A program made the translations under genes and the position numbers. Shown piece by piece: positions 34,667 through 46,076 of a DNA stretch of 64,000 bases. This DNA is from Udeniomyces pyricola. Taxonomy: Eukaryota; Basidiomycota; Tremellomycetes; Cystofilobasidiales; Mrakiaceae. Position 1 is the stretch's first letter. Every line of letters starts with the position of its first letter. The notes beneath the pieces were generated by a model. It did not search any database and had not been told where the DNA came from. It worked only from the letters and a program-made list of their open reading frames with translations. The stretch is taken from positions 506,841 through 570,840 of the forward strand of contig BCIK01000002.1 of the NCBI GenBank assembly GCA_039545295.1. Reading direction: 5' to 3'.

Positions 34667-36509
34667 TCACTTGGGAGGGGAAAAGGCGATGTTGGGTCGA
34701 AGGCCAGGGGAAGATGCATCAAAGTCGTCAGACATGCTGTCTGCGATGGTTGCTTTGGAAAGCTCTAACATAGCGGCACTCGAGAGAGCTGATCTGGGGT
34801 GGAAGAAGAGGTTCTCTCCAAGGACGCCGCCAGCAGGCAGATCGGGGGTCCCATCGTCGCGACCCCAGCGAGCGTTCTCCATGTACTTGCGGATTCGAAA
34901 GGGATCGGCTCGGGCAAGGAATCTATACGAGACCACGAAGGAAATGATGGAGGATTATTATCTATGGGTCTTCTAAGATGCTCAATTTAGATACCCAGGA
35001 GGAGTGGAGATCAATCCCTCTCGCAGGAGGAGAAACCGCTTGCACGACTCACTCGTCTGCTGCAATATATACGTTGTGCTGAAGATGACGCAGCATCTCC
35101 TTCTCCATCGCGTTGATCTCCTGAAGAGACCATGGTGTGTGTCGGACAAACGACTTGTTTGTGTGGTCGGCGTCGGACATGAACTTGAGGGCTAGTAAGA
35201 CAGCGGCGAAAGTGACGCGGAGCGGAACATCGTCGATTTCTACAAGCCAGAGCGAGAAAACGTGATCCGTGCCCAAGTGAGATTCACAAGTTGGAGTTCA
35301 TAGAAGATCACCGAAACAAGAGCTACAGACGCAAACTGGTGATAAACGTACGATTCGCCGCGGCGAGGGAAGGATAAAGTGCTTTGAGTCTCTCTAGCAA
35401 GATAACGGACGCGATGAGCACGCACAACTGGCAAATCAACGTCCACAGTAAGTGGTAGGGTGATGTCAGTCATGTCACCATCGATAAGCGTCAGCCAAGA
35501 AACGAACAAACACAAAAAAAGAACATTCCGGGACAGACCGGGTGCGGTGTGAGGCTCATCCAATAGGCTAGGTAACGAGTTGTCTTATGCTTGTCGACGG
35601 AGGGGGCTAAACCTGACGTGGTAGTGTGGTTCGGGATGATGTAGGCGATCACTTCAGCGGCCATCACTGAAGGAGCAAGGGAGAGACCGATAAAGTATCC
35701 GGTCAGTCCAGATCGTGTTTGGTTTCCGAGGTTGGACGGATGCAAAGATAGGAGTAGAAGGTCGCAGCAGACGGGTCAAAACGGTTTCAGGGATAAAACA
35801 AAGCGGGTTTGATTCTAGTCTGGACAACATGTCAGGAAAATTCGAAGCGCAGCCGAATTCAATCACGGAGTGCAATAGAACCCGATCGAATGGGACCAGA
35901 CCATTATTCAATGGTGGATGCAAATTCACCACGCGGCGATCCTGAGGGACTGGGCAGGATGCCGAACATCGGGCGACTCAATAGGATTGAGCTCCCCTGT
36001 CCCTTTCTTCCTCTTCGGAATTTGAATGTCATCCAGGATATATAGAAGCTAGATAACTTACAGCATTCCTGATAAGATGCTCGTAGTTTCATAAGCTCGG
36101 CCATCTGTGCTGTGTTGTCGACATTAAGCTCGATTATCGACTGCTTCAGTGACTTTGAGGTGGCGCCAGACTTGCATGCAGTAAGCTGAGATGACCGATC
36201 GACTGTGGCCGGGAGCTGGATGAGGCTCTGACCGGAGCTTGTCGTGGGCTGCGCCGATGAAGAACTCTTGGACGACGACTTGGAAAGGGTATTTGAAGCC
36301 GAAGATTGAGAGACGATAGTTGAGGAGCGAGAAGAGGAGGATGAAAGAGAGGAAGAAGAGGAGGATGAAAGAGAGGAAGAAGAGGAGACTGAGGAGCCGG
36401 GGTAGGCTAGGATAGATTTATCAGTTGAGGACAATCGATGAGGGCTATGAGTCCAGGGGGTGTAAAGTTGAGTGGATTGACAGGAATAGACAAGAGATGC
36501 TCGAGTCAT
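34667..36509 (-). CDS. PCL/Pho80-type cyclin
   Basis: A cyclin of the PCL/Pho80 type, a regulatory partner of a Pho85/CDK5-like kinase. The first exon (36062-36509) encodes a Ser-rich N-terminus followed by LNVDNTAQMAELMKLRASYQ. Exon 2 gives MAAEVIAYIIPNH and RYLAYWMSLTPHP. Joined in phase, the cyclin box continues LCVLIASVILLERLKALYP, then IDDVPLRVTFAAVLLALKFM, SDADHTNKSFVRHTPWSLQE, and INAMEKEMLRHLQHNVYI, the classic helix order of PCL cyclins. A later exon gives DPFRIRKYMENARWG. The MRAIL motif of cell-cycle A/B cyclins is absent. The Ser tract at 36340-36400 is encoded by a diverged GAAGAGGATGAAAGAGAG-type repeat. The partner kinase is not in the window. Confidence 0.85.
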
Positions 36510-37519
36510 GATGAGCTAGATGGTGGGCGTTGAGATGTGACGGAGGTGAAATTTGAGGCATGACCGTTTCACACTTGGTATAAAAAATCACCAGCGTTGT
36601 GATACAAAAGGACTCCACATGATCATGATCCTGGCTAGTCGACGTGTTGCAAGTCGGACCCACAAGAAACGATCGAAAGAAGCCAATAGCGATGTGACCG
36701 ATATGATGAACCGATAACGTTCATCTCTCAACGTTCGACGACCCCGGCAGTAGCTGATCACCTTTGATGATCTGACCTGTCCAAACGCCGGGGTGGTGGC
36801 TTTCGTCTGTCGTCAAATGCACCCCTATCGAAGCAGCTCTGAGTCCACGTGGATCGCGTCAGCAATCGAATATCGATGACCGGCAAGCTTACCAAACAAG
36901 GAAACAAGCCCCTATTTCTAACCGGACCAAAGAAGCCTTTGGTCGCGCGTGATAGATGGGATTACGATATGTCTACAGAGGCGGTGAGCGTCTTGAAACT
37001 TGAGCTCGTGTGCTAGGCGATAAAGCAAACGACTAGAACAGACCACAATCACGAGGGGCGAAATCAGAGGCCGTGGTGAGAGCTGTGAACTCGTCGAATG
37101 GCCCACCACGCGGGGTTCTGGCTCGAGATCCGACACGATGAGGTCGTTGAGACGATGTGAGTTTGTTGGTGGATACTTGCCAGTGTGGTGGAACGTTGAC
37201 GAGAGGACCAGGAGGAATGGATCAAGGAACGATGCGGCAGTTGACAATGGCATATAGGCTGATGACGAAGGCGAGGCTGGTTGGTGATCAGTCGATCGGT
37301 CGATGATCAGGGCTGTTCGAATCACGCGCCTTCAACGAACGACGGCATCGCTTGATGATTGCGTGGAAGGAGCGAAGGCAGGGCTCCCTCGCCTCCAGCT
37401 CTCGCCCAGCCAGCCAGTCCAGTCCCACCAACGGCATCTCCCCATACCCCCTGCCCCCTGCCCCCTTCCTGCTTCCTGCTTCTCGTGCTCCTCCTTACCC
37501 GTCCCACCAACCCTTCATC
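36510..37519. promoter_or_regulatory. Divergent promoter region, cyclin / RPN3
   Basis: About 1 kb between divergent start codons. No coding signal. The final 150 bp before the RPN3 ATG are C/T-rich with CCCCCTGCCCCCT-like runs. I did not find a clear proteasome-associated control element. Confidence 0.4.
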
Positions 37520-40035
37520 ATGGCCCCAGACCCCGTCGACTCTTCTAAGCCAAACGGAACCTCTGACTCCGACTCCAAGACCACCAACCCTGCCGCCCAA
37601 GACGCCAAGCCTAAGCCCATCACTCTCGCCCAAGGTCAGTCCGCTTCCCCTCCATGTAGCCTTCAGTAACCTAATCCCATCGCACGCATAAATACCCCCT
37701 TGGACCTTGTCAACATAACAAGTCATACCTTCTAGTGTCTGATGTTGGTTTTCATGTCCAAATCGGCTGCCCGCAGAACTCAGAACAAACATCACCCTCA
37801 TTGACCGGGCGGTGGCAACGTTCGAGCCTCGATTCACCGCTCGAGTCCTCCGAACACTTACCACTCTTAGGAAGAAGATCCAGAGTCAGCAAGATGGTCT
37901 CAAAGTTTTGAAACAGACCATGGAAGACAGCTACCCCAAAAGTACGTTTGTATGCTTCGGTCTTTCTCGAACCGCGTTACTTGGACGCGCGATGCGGATG
38001 ATGGAGCGAACAATGTATCGGGACATTCAAGCAGGCTCTACCTGACATTCCGATAAGCTAGCTATCATGCCATGTTCTCGTGTTGGTCAAGGAGTCTTAT
38101 CATGCGTGTTTACCATGAAGAGGCAAATGCAAGATGAATAGCAAGATGGATAGGCGTCGCGTTCATCCCAAACATGCTTGCCCGTTCAGGCGCTGACGTC
38201 TATATGCTGCTTCCTTACCTTTGGATGAGTAGATGACTCTACCCTCACAGAGCTCCTCTCTGCCATTCCTGCCTCAACGGCTACAACCGCCGGCTCTTCG
38301 TCAATGGACATCGATGTCGCGAGCACGTCCGAATCGCCAGAGGTTTCGGCCACTTCGACTAAGCCCAAGAAAGAGGTTGCTGAGATCCTGCCCGAGGTCG
38401 ATGTCTACTTCAGACTGCTTGTCATCCTTCTTCTCATCGATGCCAAGGAGCTTGACAAGGTAAATAGAGAGCTGCGCGTGAGGAGAGAGCTCACTCGGAT
38501 GATGGACTGACATTCACAATCACTACACGGATACATTCTTCTTCGCCTTTGTTTCCATCTACAGGCCCACCAACTCGCTCTCGATACCACTTCCCATATC
38601 CAGTCCCAGAACCGACGAACGCTAGATGCACTCGCTTCCAAAGTCTACTTCTATCTTCACCTTTCCTCCACTCGGCTTGGTACTTCGGCCACCCTTCGAC
38701 CGCTTCTCCTGCAGGCCCACCGAACGGCCACGCTCCGACACGACAGCGATCTGCAAGCGACACTCATCAACCTGCTGCTCCAGAATTACTTTGATCATAC
38801 GCTCCTCGATCAAGCCGACAAGCTTGTTAGCAAGAGCACCTTCCCCGAGAGCGCGGGCAACGCCCAGCTCGCTCGATACCTTTACTACCTCGGTGAGCAT
38901 TTCATTTTCGTTGCTCTTACCGGTGAATACCCTAGAATCGTTTATAAACTATTATCTACCCCTCTGCTTCCTGTTGGTGTTGTCAGGTCGAATCCGTGCT
39001 GTCCAGCTCAACTATACTGAGGCCCACACTCACCTGCAGCAAGCCATTCGTCGGGCTCCTCCCGCCCATATTGCCCCTGGCTTCCTTCAGACGGTGAGAC
39101 ACTGCATCTGGCTCCATCATCCTGCACGATCTCTTGGCACATGGCTAATGTTATCTTCTGTTTGACACTTCTTAGGCTTACAAGTTCTTCATCGTCGTCG
39201 AACTGCTGATGGGCAACATTCCAGAGCGATCAACGTTCCGATTGCCTGTACTTAAGAAAGCACTCGTTCCCTACTTCCAGATCGTTCAGGGTGAGTTTTG
39301 ATAAGTGATGAACTAGCCGGCTGTTTTGCAGATCTCATGGATCCACCTGTTGTATGTGCATATATTTAGTTTATTGATCCCTAAATGCAATAACTTTTTT
39401 TTTTCTTCTTTTTGTAGCTGTGCGAATCGGTGATCTTTCGCTTTTCTCTCAGGCTTTAACTACCCATGCCGATACCTTTTCGGCCGATCGCACCCAGACC
39501 CTTATCCTTCGACTCCGACACACTGTCATCAAGACAGGGATCCATCAGATCTCGCTAGCTTACTCCAAGATCTCCCTTCGAGACATCTGTGTCAAGCTTC
39601 AGCTCGACAACGAAGAGGATGCCGAGTACATTGTGACGAAGGCTATCCGAGATGGTGTCATTGCTGGTGTCGGAATCGATCATGAGAAGGGATGGATGGT
39701 CGGTCGGGAAGGTGGAGACGTTTACGAGACCGGAGAGCCTCGAAAGGCGTTTGCTCAGAGGGTTGGCTTCTGTTTGCAGCTGCACAATGAGAGTGTCAAG
39801 GTACGTTGTTGAGCTCCAACAGTTCCTGATGCCGTTGCCCAAGAGGATGCGATTTTCCTGAGTTATTGGCTGATCTATCTTGCTCCGTTTCTCATCTTCC
39901 CAGGCTATGCGATACCCTCTCAACGCGCATCGCAGAGACCTTGAGTCGGGCGATGCTGCCCGAGAGCGAGAGAAGGAGCTTGTGACCGAGATTGCGGAGG
40001 GAGGCGACCTTGATGACGACGAGATGGACTTTTAG
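37520..40035 (+). CDS. RPN3: 26S proteasome regulatory subunit RPN3
   Basis: Rpn3 (human PSMD3/S3) is a PCI-domain subunit of the lid of the 19S regulatory particle. The start MAPDPVDSSKPNGTSDSD is followed by exons giving ELRTNITLIDRAVATFEPRF, then EVDVYFRLLVILLLIDAKEL. The helical repeat part includes ALASKVYFYLHLSSTRLG, TLINLLLQNYFDHTLLDQAD and RYLYYLGRIRAVQLNYTEAH, with AYKFFIVVELLMGNIPERST. The PCI domain follows: VRIGDLSLFSQALTTHADTF, RLRHTVIKTGIHQISLAYSK, ISLRDICVKLQLDNEEDAEY. The conserved Rpn3 end is RVGFCLQLHNESVKAMRYPL, then an acidic tail DDDEMDF. This block order and the tail are diagnostic. About eight exons; stop TAG at 40033. Confidence 0.97.
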
Positions 40036-40281
40036 AGCTTGCACGCTATCGGATGATCCACACAAACGCCTTTACACCCGGCTCCCCTTACTCCTCTCAC
40101 TTATTCTCTGTGAGACGACGATGATGATGATGATGATGGTTAGGATTGTTGATTGGTAGAATGGCTAATCAATCATGAGAAACCGCAAACGGGTTCAATC
40201 TATCTATATATATCAAAAGTAAAGCCAAAGCCGCTTGCTACCGTCATCATCGATCCCCGGCGGTCAATGGATGTGAGCAAC

Positions 40282-40701
40282 TTATTCGTCTACCTCCTCA
40301 ACCGACCACCCATCCATGCGCAAGACCTCGACTGCTTTGGAGACCGTGTCGCTCTTGACGAAGAGCCAATCGGTATCAAACGTGCTGATGGCAAAGATGG
40401 GAACTTGGGCGACCTTGAGGGGCTCGGTCAGAGCGGCGAGGATCCCGGTCAAAGCTGGAATGATTTCAGTGAGTTATGCGATGGTCATTCATATATATAT
40501 ATATCACGTGTCAGCGACGTTATGATCGGATTTGATTTTTCATCATGTTGAGGCATAGATGAAGGTTCGGTGAGGCATTCAAGAGAGTCAAATGACAATA
40601 TACCCCGATCAGAATCGATGTACAACTCGAATCGAGAACCGGGCAAAGAAATTTTCCTCCATGATTACATAATCCGGATGGATCATGATCAAACTGAAAA
40701 A

Positions 40702-40732
<31 letters not shown>

Positions 40733-41152
40733 GGAACGATTACTGGAAGACTTACTCAGGTCCATTGGCCCAGCGACCTGAAAGCATCTCCAAGGGCCTT
40801 CTATCTCGAATCCGGCCTGCTGCTGCTGTTGCTGTTGCTGCTCATGAGGCGAGGTCGCGTTGGCGAGGTCGCGCTGTTGTAATCCTCCGACGTAAGCTCT
40901 CAACTCGTTTCCTTCGAGGTGGGTGCTCAGCAAGACGGAGAGTTCGTGTTTCGTCCGCGTGATGGAGCAGAAGGTTGTGAGCGATGGTGATGGGGTGCTG
41001 GTGGTACCGGACGCGTTGATCAAGGGATCGACCGCGACGAGGAGAGAGGGAGGGATAGGGTGGGTTGGAGGGAAGCGGAGGAGCTGAAAAGGGGAGGAGA
41101 GAAGGCGGAGAGCGAGTGATGGAAGGGATTTGTTGAGTGACTGAGCAGACAT
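40282..41152 (-). CDS. ACT-domain protein (ACT_7/CASTOR-like)
   Basis: Two exons in phase (40756-41152 and 40282-40454) give 189 aa. The N-terminal half (VAVDPLINASGTTSTPSPSL, TRTKHELSVLLSTHL) resembles the first domain of small fungal and bacterial ACT proteins. The second half is clear: WRCFQVAGPMDLTLTGILAA, then LTEPLKVAQVPIFAISTFDT and DWLFVKSDTVSKAVEVLRMD, the pattern of the ACT_7 domain also found in CASTOR amino-acid sensors. A ligand-binding or amino-acid-sensing role is therefore plausible but inferred. A short Gln tract (CAG/CAA repeat, about 40812-40835) sits between the two halves. The intron contains a GAA repeat and an A run (about 40697-40731). Confidence 0.85.
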
Positions 41153-41797
41153 GTGGTTGACTTGTACTCAGACCTGAGCTGGGTGTTGTATATTGTAGAG
41201 GAGTGCGTGCGGATCAAGTGTATCAAGGATCGACGATATTCGATGGCTGATCGATGGGCTGCCTGTGCGGCGGTGACGTTGAGATCTATCGTATACAACG
41301 ATCGTCCAAAGTCCGAACACTGACATGGTACGTTCAACTAGGTCTCCTGCTCCGGCCAAGATCCGAACCTGGCGATCGGAGGCTCCCTGGAGATGGTTGT
41401 CAGGCTTCGTCAGACGTACATCATGCATACACGTCGAGATAAATATGTATATACAGATGTATATACAGATATGATGCCGCAACATGATGTGAGATGACCA
41501 TTGTGCGATGACTTCAGTTATTTGGATTACAAAGTGTGCTATGGACTGGTCGACGTCGACACCGTGCGATCAGCTTTGACATCAACGCCGGAGCGCTCAT
41601 GTTAGGGGACTCGTGGTAGCAACTCAGGGTGACATAAGCAAACGCATAAATCATCAAGCTTTCTCCTAAAATATTCTGCGGTACATACATGCCACCCAAC
41701 TTCCTGACCTCACTCTCATGATCCTATCATCCTCTTCCTCGGCCTCGGCCTCACATCAACTCGATACGTACCCTTGAAAACTACATGCTCGCCCTGA
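41153..41797. other. Intergenic, beta-adaptin end to ACT gene start
   Basis: 645 bp upstream of the ACT-domain gene and downstream of beta-adaptin, both minus strand. No supported gene. A short duplicated segment (ATGTATATACAGAT, twice) lies near 41447-41470. Confidence 0.55.
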
Positions 41798-44700
41798 TCA
41801 GAACAATCCCAGCAAATCGTCCGTTCCTCCACCCGCTCCACTCGACGGGGCCGGCGGTGCTGCCTGGGCCTTGTAACCTCCGTTGGACGTCGGTGCCAGA
41901 GGTTGCCCGAACCCTCCTAGATTCGAGAATGCCGGGGGTGCGACGGTAGCCGGAGTGGTCGTGGCAGGAGGGTTCGGCGAGATGACCGAGCTCTGAGCGA
42001 ACATGTCGAGCATGTCGTCGAGCGCATTTCGCGGAGGAGGAGCCGAGCTCGTCGTGATAGGTGAGATGATCGAGGCCGATGAACCAGAGGGACCGAAGCC
42101 ATCAAGCGCAGTGGGGATCGGCTCATCATCGAAATCAAGCCTGCATAACAAGGAGAGTATGCGAGAATTGTCCGAGGTTGGACGCATCAGTTTATATGTT
42201 TTGAAAAGGCTGACAATGCCCTCGATAACATTAGTGATTTTATTATGGTGGTCAGTCAAGAACGGGACGAACAGGTTCTCTGCTTTTTGACCCTGAGCCA
42301 CGACGTCGAGTGCTTTTTCTCGCGCTGTCGAGAGATCTTCGTCTTGGCTGAGGTTGTGTGACACACACACATAAAATTGAAAAATCAGTCAGTGTCGCCA
42401 TGATACCTCTACTGAACTACTACAAACAAAGGGACAAACTCTGCAGCCCGCTTTTGGAGATCTTGAATGCCCACACGTCCTCGTCCAACAAACGTCTGTG
42501 AACAGGAAAACGAGTTACGAAAAGAAGACATGTCAGTGAATCAGTTTCCTTGTCTTCTCACCTCCAAGAATCTGATTCATAAAGAAACAAGTCGAGTGGC
42601 ATACCTCGGCAGGCTTGTGATAAACACTGGCCAAGGTTGAGATTTCACCAAGCAACTCTTCGAGGATCGCCGGAGGGACCGTCGTCTGAGGAAGTGATAT
42701 CAGAGGTCGATCGGCCAGGACAACAGCCTTTGCCGCCGCCGGATCGGTCGAGAGCAGTCGCCAGTACATGTACGCTCGGTCCCGGACGTCGGGGCTATCG
42801 CAGTCCTTAGTCGCCATCTGAAGAACTTTTTGGACAATCGCCTGTGAGTCGTCCGGCTTCTTGAGGAAGAGCTTCACGATGGCAGTGAGGGTTTGAAGTT
42901 GGACCTGTGAAAGGATGACCGGAAAGTGCAAAAGGTCGCTTCAGCCCATATGCACCGACTGCAGATGTTTGGCATAAATAGTGTCACGTAAAGGGAGAAG
43001 AAAAAACGTACCTGATAACTCTCCTCCTTAAAAGTGTTGAGGAAGATACCCAGAAGCTCGTCGGCATTGTCGATCTTGTCGGCGTATTCGCCGATGATCC
43101 AGATGAGTGACGCCTTGGCTTCCGGTTCGTCGAGCTCGTCGAGGCTCGAGCAGAGGGTCGGGATAATTCCCTCGTATTCGGAGGGGTACTTCCGGAAGAT
43201 GTCCTTGTATGAAGAAGCAGACGCCATGAATGAGCAACCACAACGATTTAGAGGTACAAAAAAGTCCATGGACGTTAGCAGATGCCATCGAGATCATTGC
43301 GTTGAAACCTAGACATCATGGCGGACCGTCAACAAACCTTCATGACGACAATGGCCTCTTGCACGACATAACTGATACGGGTACTGATGAGTTCGAGCAA
43401 TACATCGACACACTTGCTGGCGGTGTCCTCAATCTTGATGGCGGTCTGACCGATGGCCTTGATCGACTTGCGGACAAAGTCGACGTCCACCTCCGAGGCG
43501 TACCTATAAAATGTTGCAGCACCCGCGCAAACGTTCGTCAGCATATGCACCCGTTTGCTAAGATCTTAACACGAATGAGACATCTAAATCACACTCACTC
43601 CTTCAGCTCGCTCAGGAGTGTGTCGACGTTCTTCTCCCCAGCCAGGCGAACCATGATTTCAAGCTTTTCCACCTTGACGTATGGCGGATCATTGTACTTG
43701 CAGAAGAAAACACGCATCTCGTTCTGGAGGATGTCGGGTCGATGCTGAAGGAGGAGGTTGATGTTGCGAAGCGCAACCCATTGGATTTCGGGGGCGGATG
43801 AGACGAGCGTCACTGTAGGAAAGCGAAATCACAACGAGAGTTACGGTCGGTGTCAACTCTGATGTTGTTTCTGGAAGCACCTCCTGGCCAAGTTTGGCAA
43901 CGTTGATACTAACCAAGAGGAGGTGCCATCTTCCGAACGAGCTGCTTGATCAGATCGTCCCTCTGAACATGCTTCATGTGAATCATGACGACCTGTGTGT
44001 GGCAGGAGAGGGGTGGGGGGGGGGGGGCACGGAGGAGAGGTGATCCGATATCAGCTCGATGCTTCGCTTTCTCACAAACAACAAGATCGAACAAAACGCA
44101 AGATCGGACCTCACCCTGACAGCGCTCAACAAGACACTCCCGTTCGCGTGCTGGAACTGAGGCATAACTCTTTCGCAGATGTGCTCGCTCTCGCCCTCAT
44201 CCTGAGCCTTGTACTTTGCTAAAGCGTTGAGGATAGCTATTCTTCCCCACTCGGAGCATTCATTCAGCGCGACCAGAAGCTTGTTGAGTACGTGCGAGTC
44301 GATGATGAAGATGCCCTGCGGTGAAGTGGCAGATGTCGGCGTGGCGGGGGGTGAGTCGCCCGAAGCGGCTGCTTGAAGGGCAGCCTCGTGGTTCATAAGA
44401 GAAGCTTCGTGAATATCCGTCAGCGCTGTCACTGCGTTGGCGACAACCTAAAGCAAATTCGTGTTATCAGAAAACAAACGACATATCGATGTGAGCATAC
44501 ATGACGCACTTCCCACTCGTCACATTCTTCTCCTCAAACCTCGTCCCTTGGCACTTGTTCTCAATTCCTTTCATTCTCTCTCCATGCGATTATCGTCGCT
44601 CAATCCCGGATCGTGAGGATATGATAGTGTCAAAGTACGCACCATCGGGTTGCTGTCCCCCACCATGTCCTTGAGCTGCTCAACAAAGCCATTCTCGACC

Positions 44701-45806
44701 GCAAGCTCCGGCTTGAGGTCGTACAGCTTCGCAACGGCTAGGGCCGCTGTCTTACGAACGTAAGGATTCTCGTCACGCAAGCACTTCTGAAGCGGATCCG
44801 ATAGGTAGTCGATGATCTTTTCTGCCCTGAGACGAGCCATAGTACGGATTGCGAGCGCTCGGACGAGGGGATTGGGGTCAGAGGTGTCCTGCGAGGAGGG
44901 CGAGGAGGGCGAAGACATGCACAGAAAGGGTAGATATGGCAGAATGGATCCAATGGAGAGTTTGTTTGAGGTCAGCCTCGTCAGACTATCGACATACGCA
45001 GGAAAGAAACACCACTTGATGCAGTGGGCAAGGCCTGATCTGTACGGCCGTCGCGCAGATGGACCTGTCATCCTCCCCCGATATGATACCCGTCGCGTCC
45101 TCTTCTCAACTCTGCGTCTCGTCCTGTGTCGCTTCCCTCCTCACAAGAGCAGCAACAAGCACCCATGTATGTGACTTCCCAGTTAGTCACCTTGACAAAT
45201 GTGTTGACTGCCAGGATGACGAGTTCTGGCTGAGTCGAGGCGTAGTTCATGAGGTAAAGGTAGACAAGCTTCTTTTGCTCGAGGTCGTCCGTTTGCTGCG
45301 GGACCGAAGCGATGGAGGGAGATACGATTCGGAAACGCGCAAGTCAGAGAAGAAAATATCAGCAATGTGTGATCTCTATGCTCGTGTTCAGACCACGAGC
45401 GAAAAAGTTCAGGAAGAGAGAAAAGAAGGGTTGAGAGACAGGACCAAGCGAGGCAATGCTTTGTAGAACGAACCATGTTGAGGAGAACGCTTGGGAAGAG
45501 GCCGCTGACGTCCTTGCCGACCGTCATGTTGGCAATGACGCGTTTGATGGCATCTGCTCGTTTGGAGGTGATTTCAGAGTTGAGGTCGGCTCGAAGCTCG
45601 TAGTTCTCGCCTGAGGGTGAGAAGCGAGCGCGGTGCGAGTGAGGAGGAGAGATGGGCGGTTGCGCAAGGATGGGAGAAAGAGAGAAGCGAAGGGGTGGAG
45701 AAAGGAGCGGATTGTATGCGTGAGTTTAGTTGGATATAGGGTGTATATAGGGTGTACATGTATCTGATGAAGGCGATGAACCTTTGGCAGCAGAAGGGCG
45801 AGACAT
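41798..45806 (-). CDS. APL2: Beta-adaptin, AP-1-type (AP complex large subunit)
   Basis: Large beta subunit of a clathrin adaptor complex, probably AP-1 at the trans-Golgi/endosome. The start MSRPSAAKG joins [20 protein letters not shown], then [20 protein letters not shown]. The HEAT-like trunk follows over about ten exons: [159 protein letters not shown]. After the trunk and the [10 protein letters not shown] segment the protein ends quickly in a Pro/Ala/Ser hinge, finishing DDLLGLF. There is no appendage (ear) domain. The terminal LLGLF resembles a clathrin-box or acidic/hydrophobic sorting motif. Absence of an ear is usual in many fungal beta-adaptins, which makes AP-1 versus AP-2 assignment less certain. 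An intron near 42292 begins GTTCGT. Confidence 0.93.
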
Positions 45807-46076
45807 GGTGGAGCGATGGATGGCGATACGGGGGGGTTCAACAGAGGGGACGGAGTGAGCAAGTAGTGAGATCGTCGAGTGATCAAGCTTCATCAAGGCC
45901 AGGCTTGTCGGGGGGAGGGACGTTTACGCCTTGACACGTGCTGAACAGGCACAGCTTGAGTCGACCTCAAAGCTGTGCTGATTGACCCTCGTCCGGCCGC
46001 CGCGTTTACCCAGCCCATCGACGATTGACCTGGATCGACTACCTCCATCGTCCCACCACGCCCTGACCAAGAGCTT
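45807..46076. promoter_or_regulatory. Divergent promoter region, beta-adaptin / P450
   Basis: Only 270 bp separate the divergent ATGs. No motif was identified with confidence. Confidence 0.4.

Noticed and set aside
41340..41410. Reverse-strand GGTTCGGATC, tRNA-like
   Set aside because: Could not fold a cloverleaf or find an A box at the right distance.
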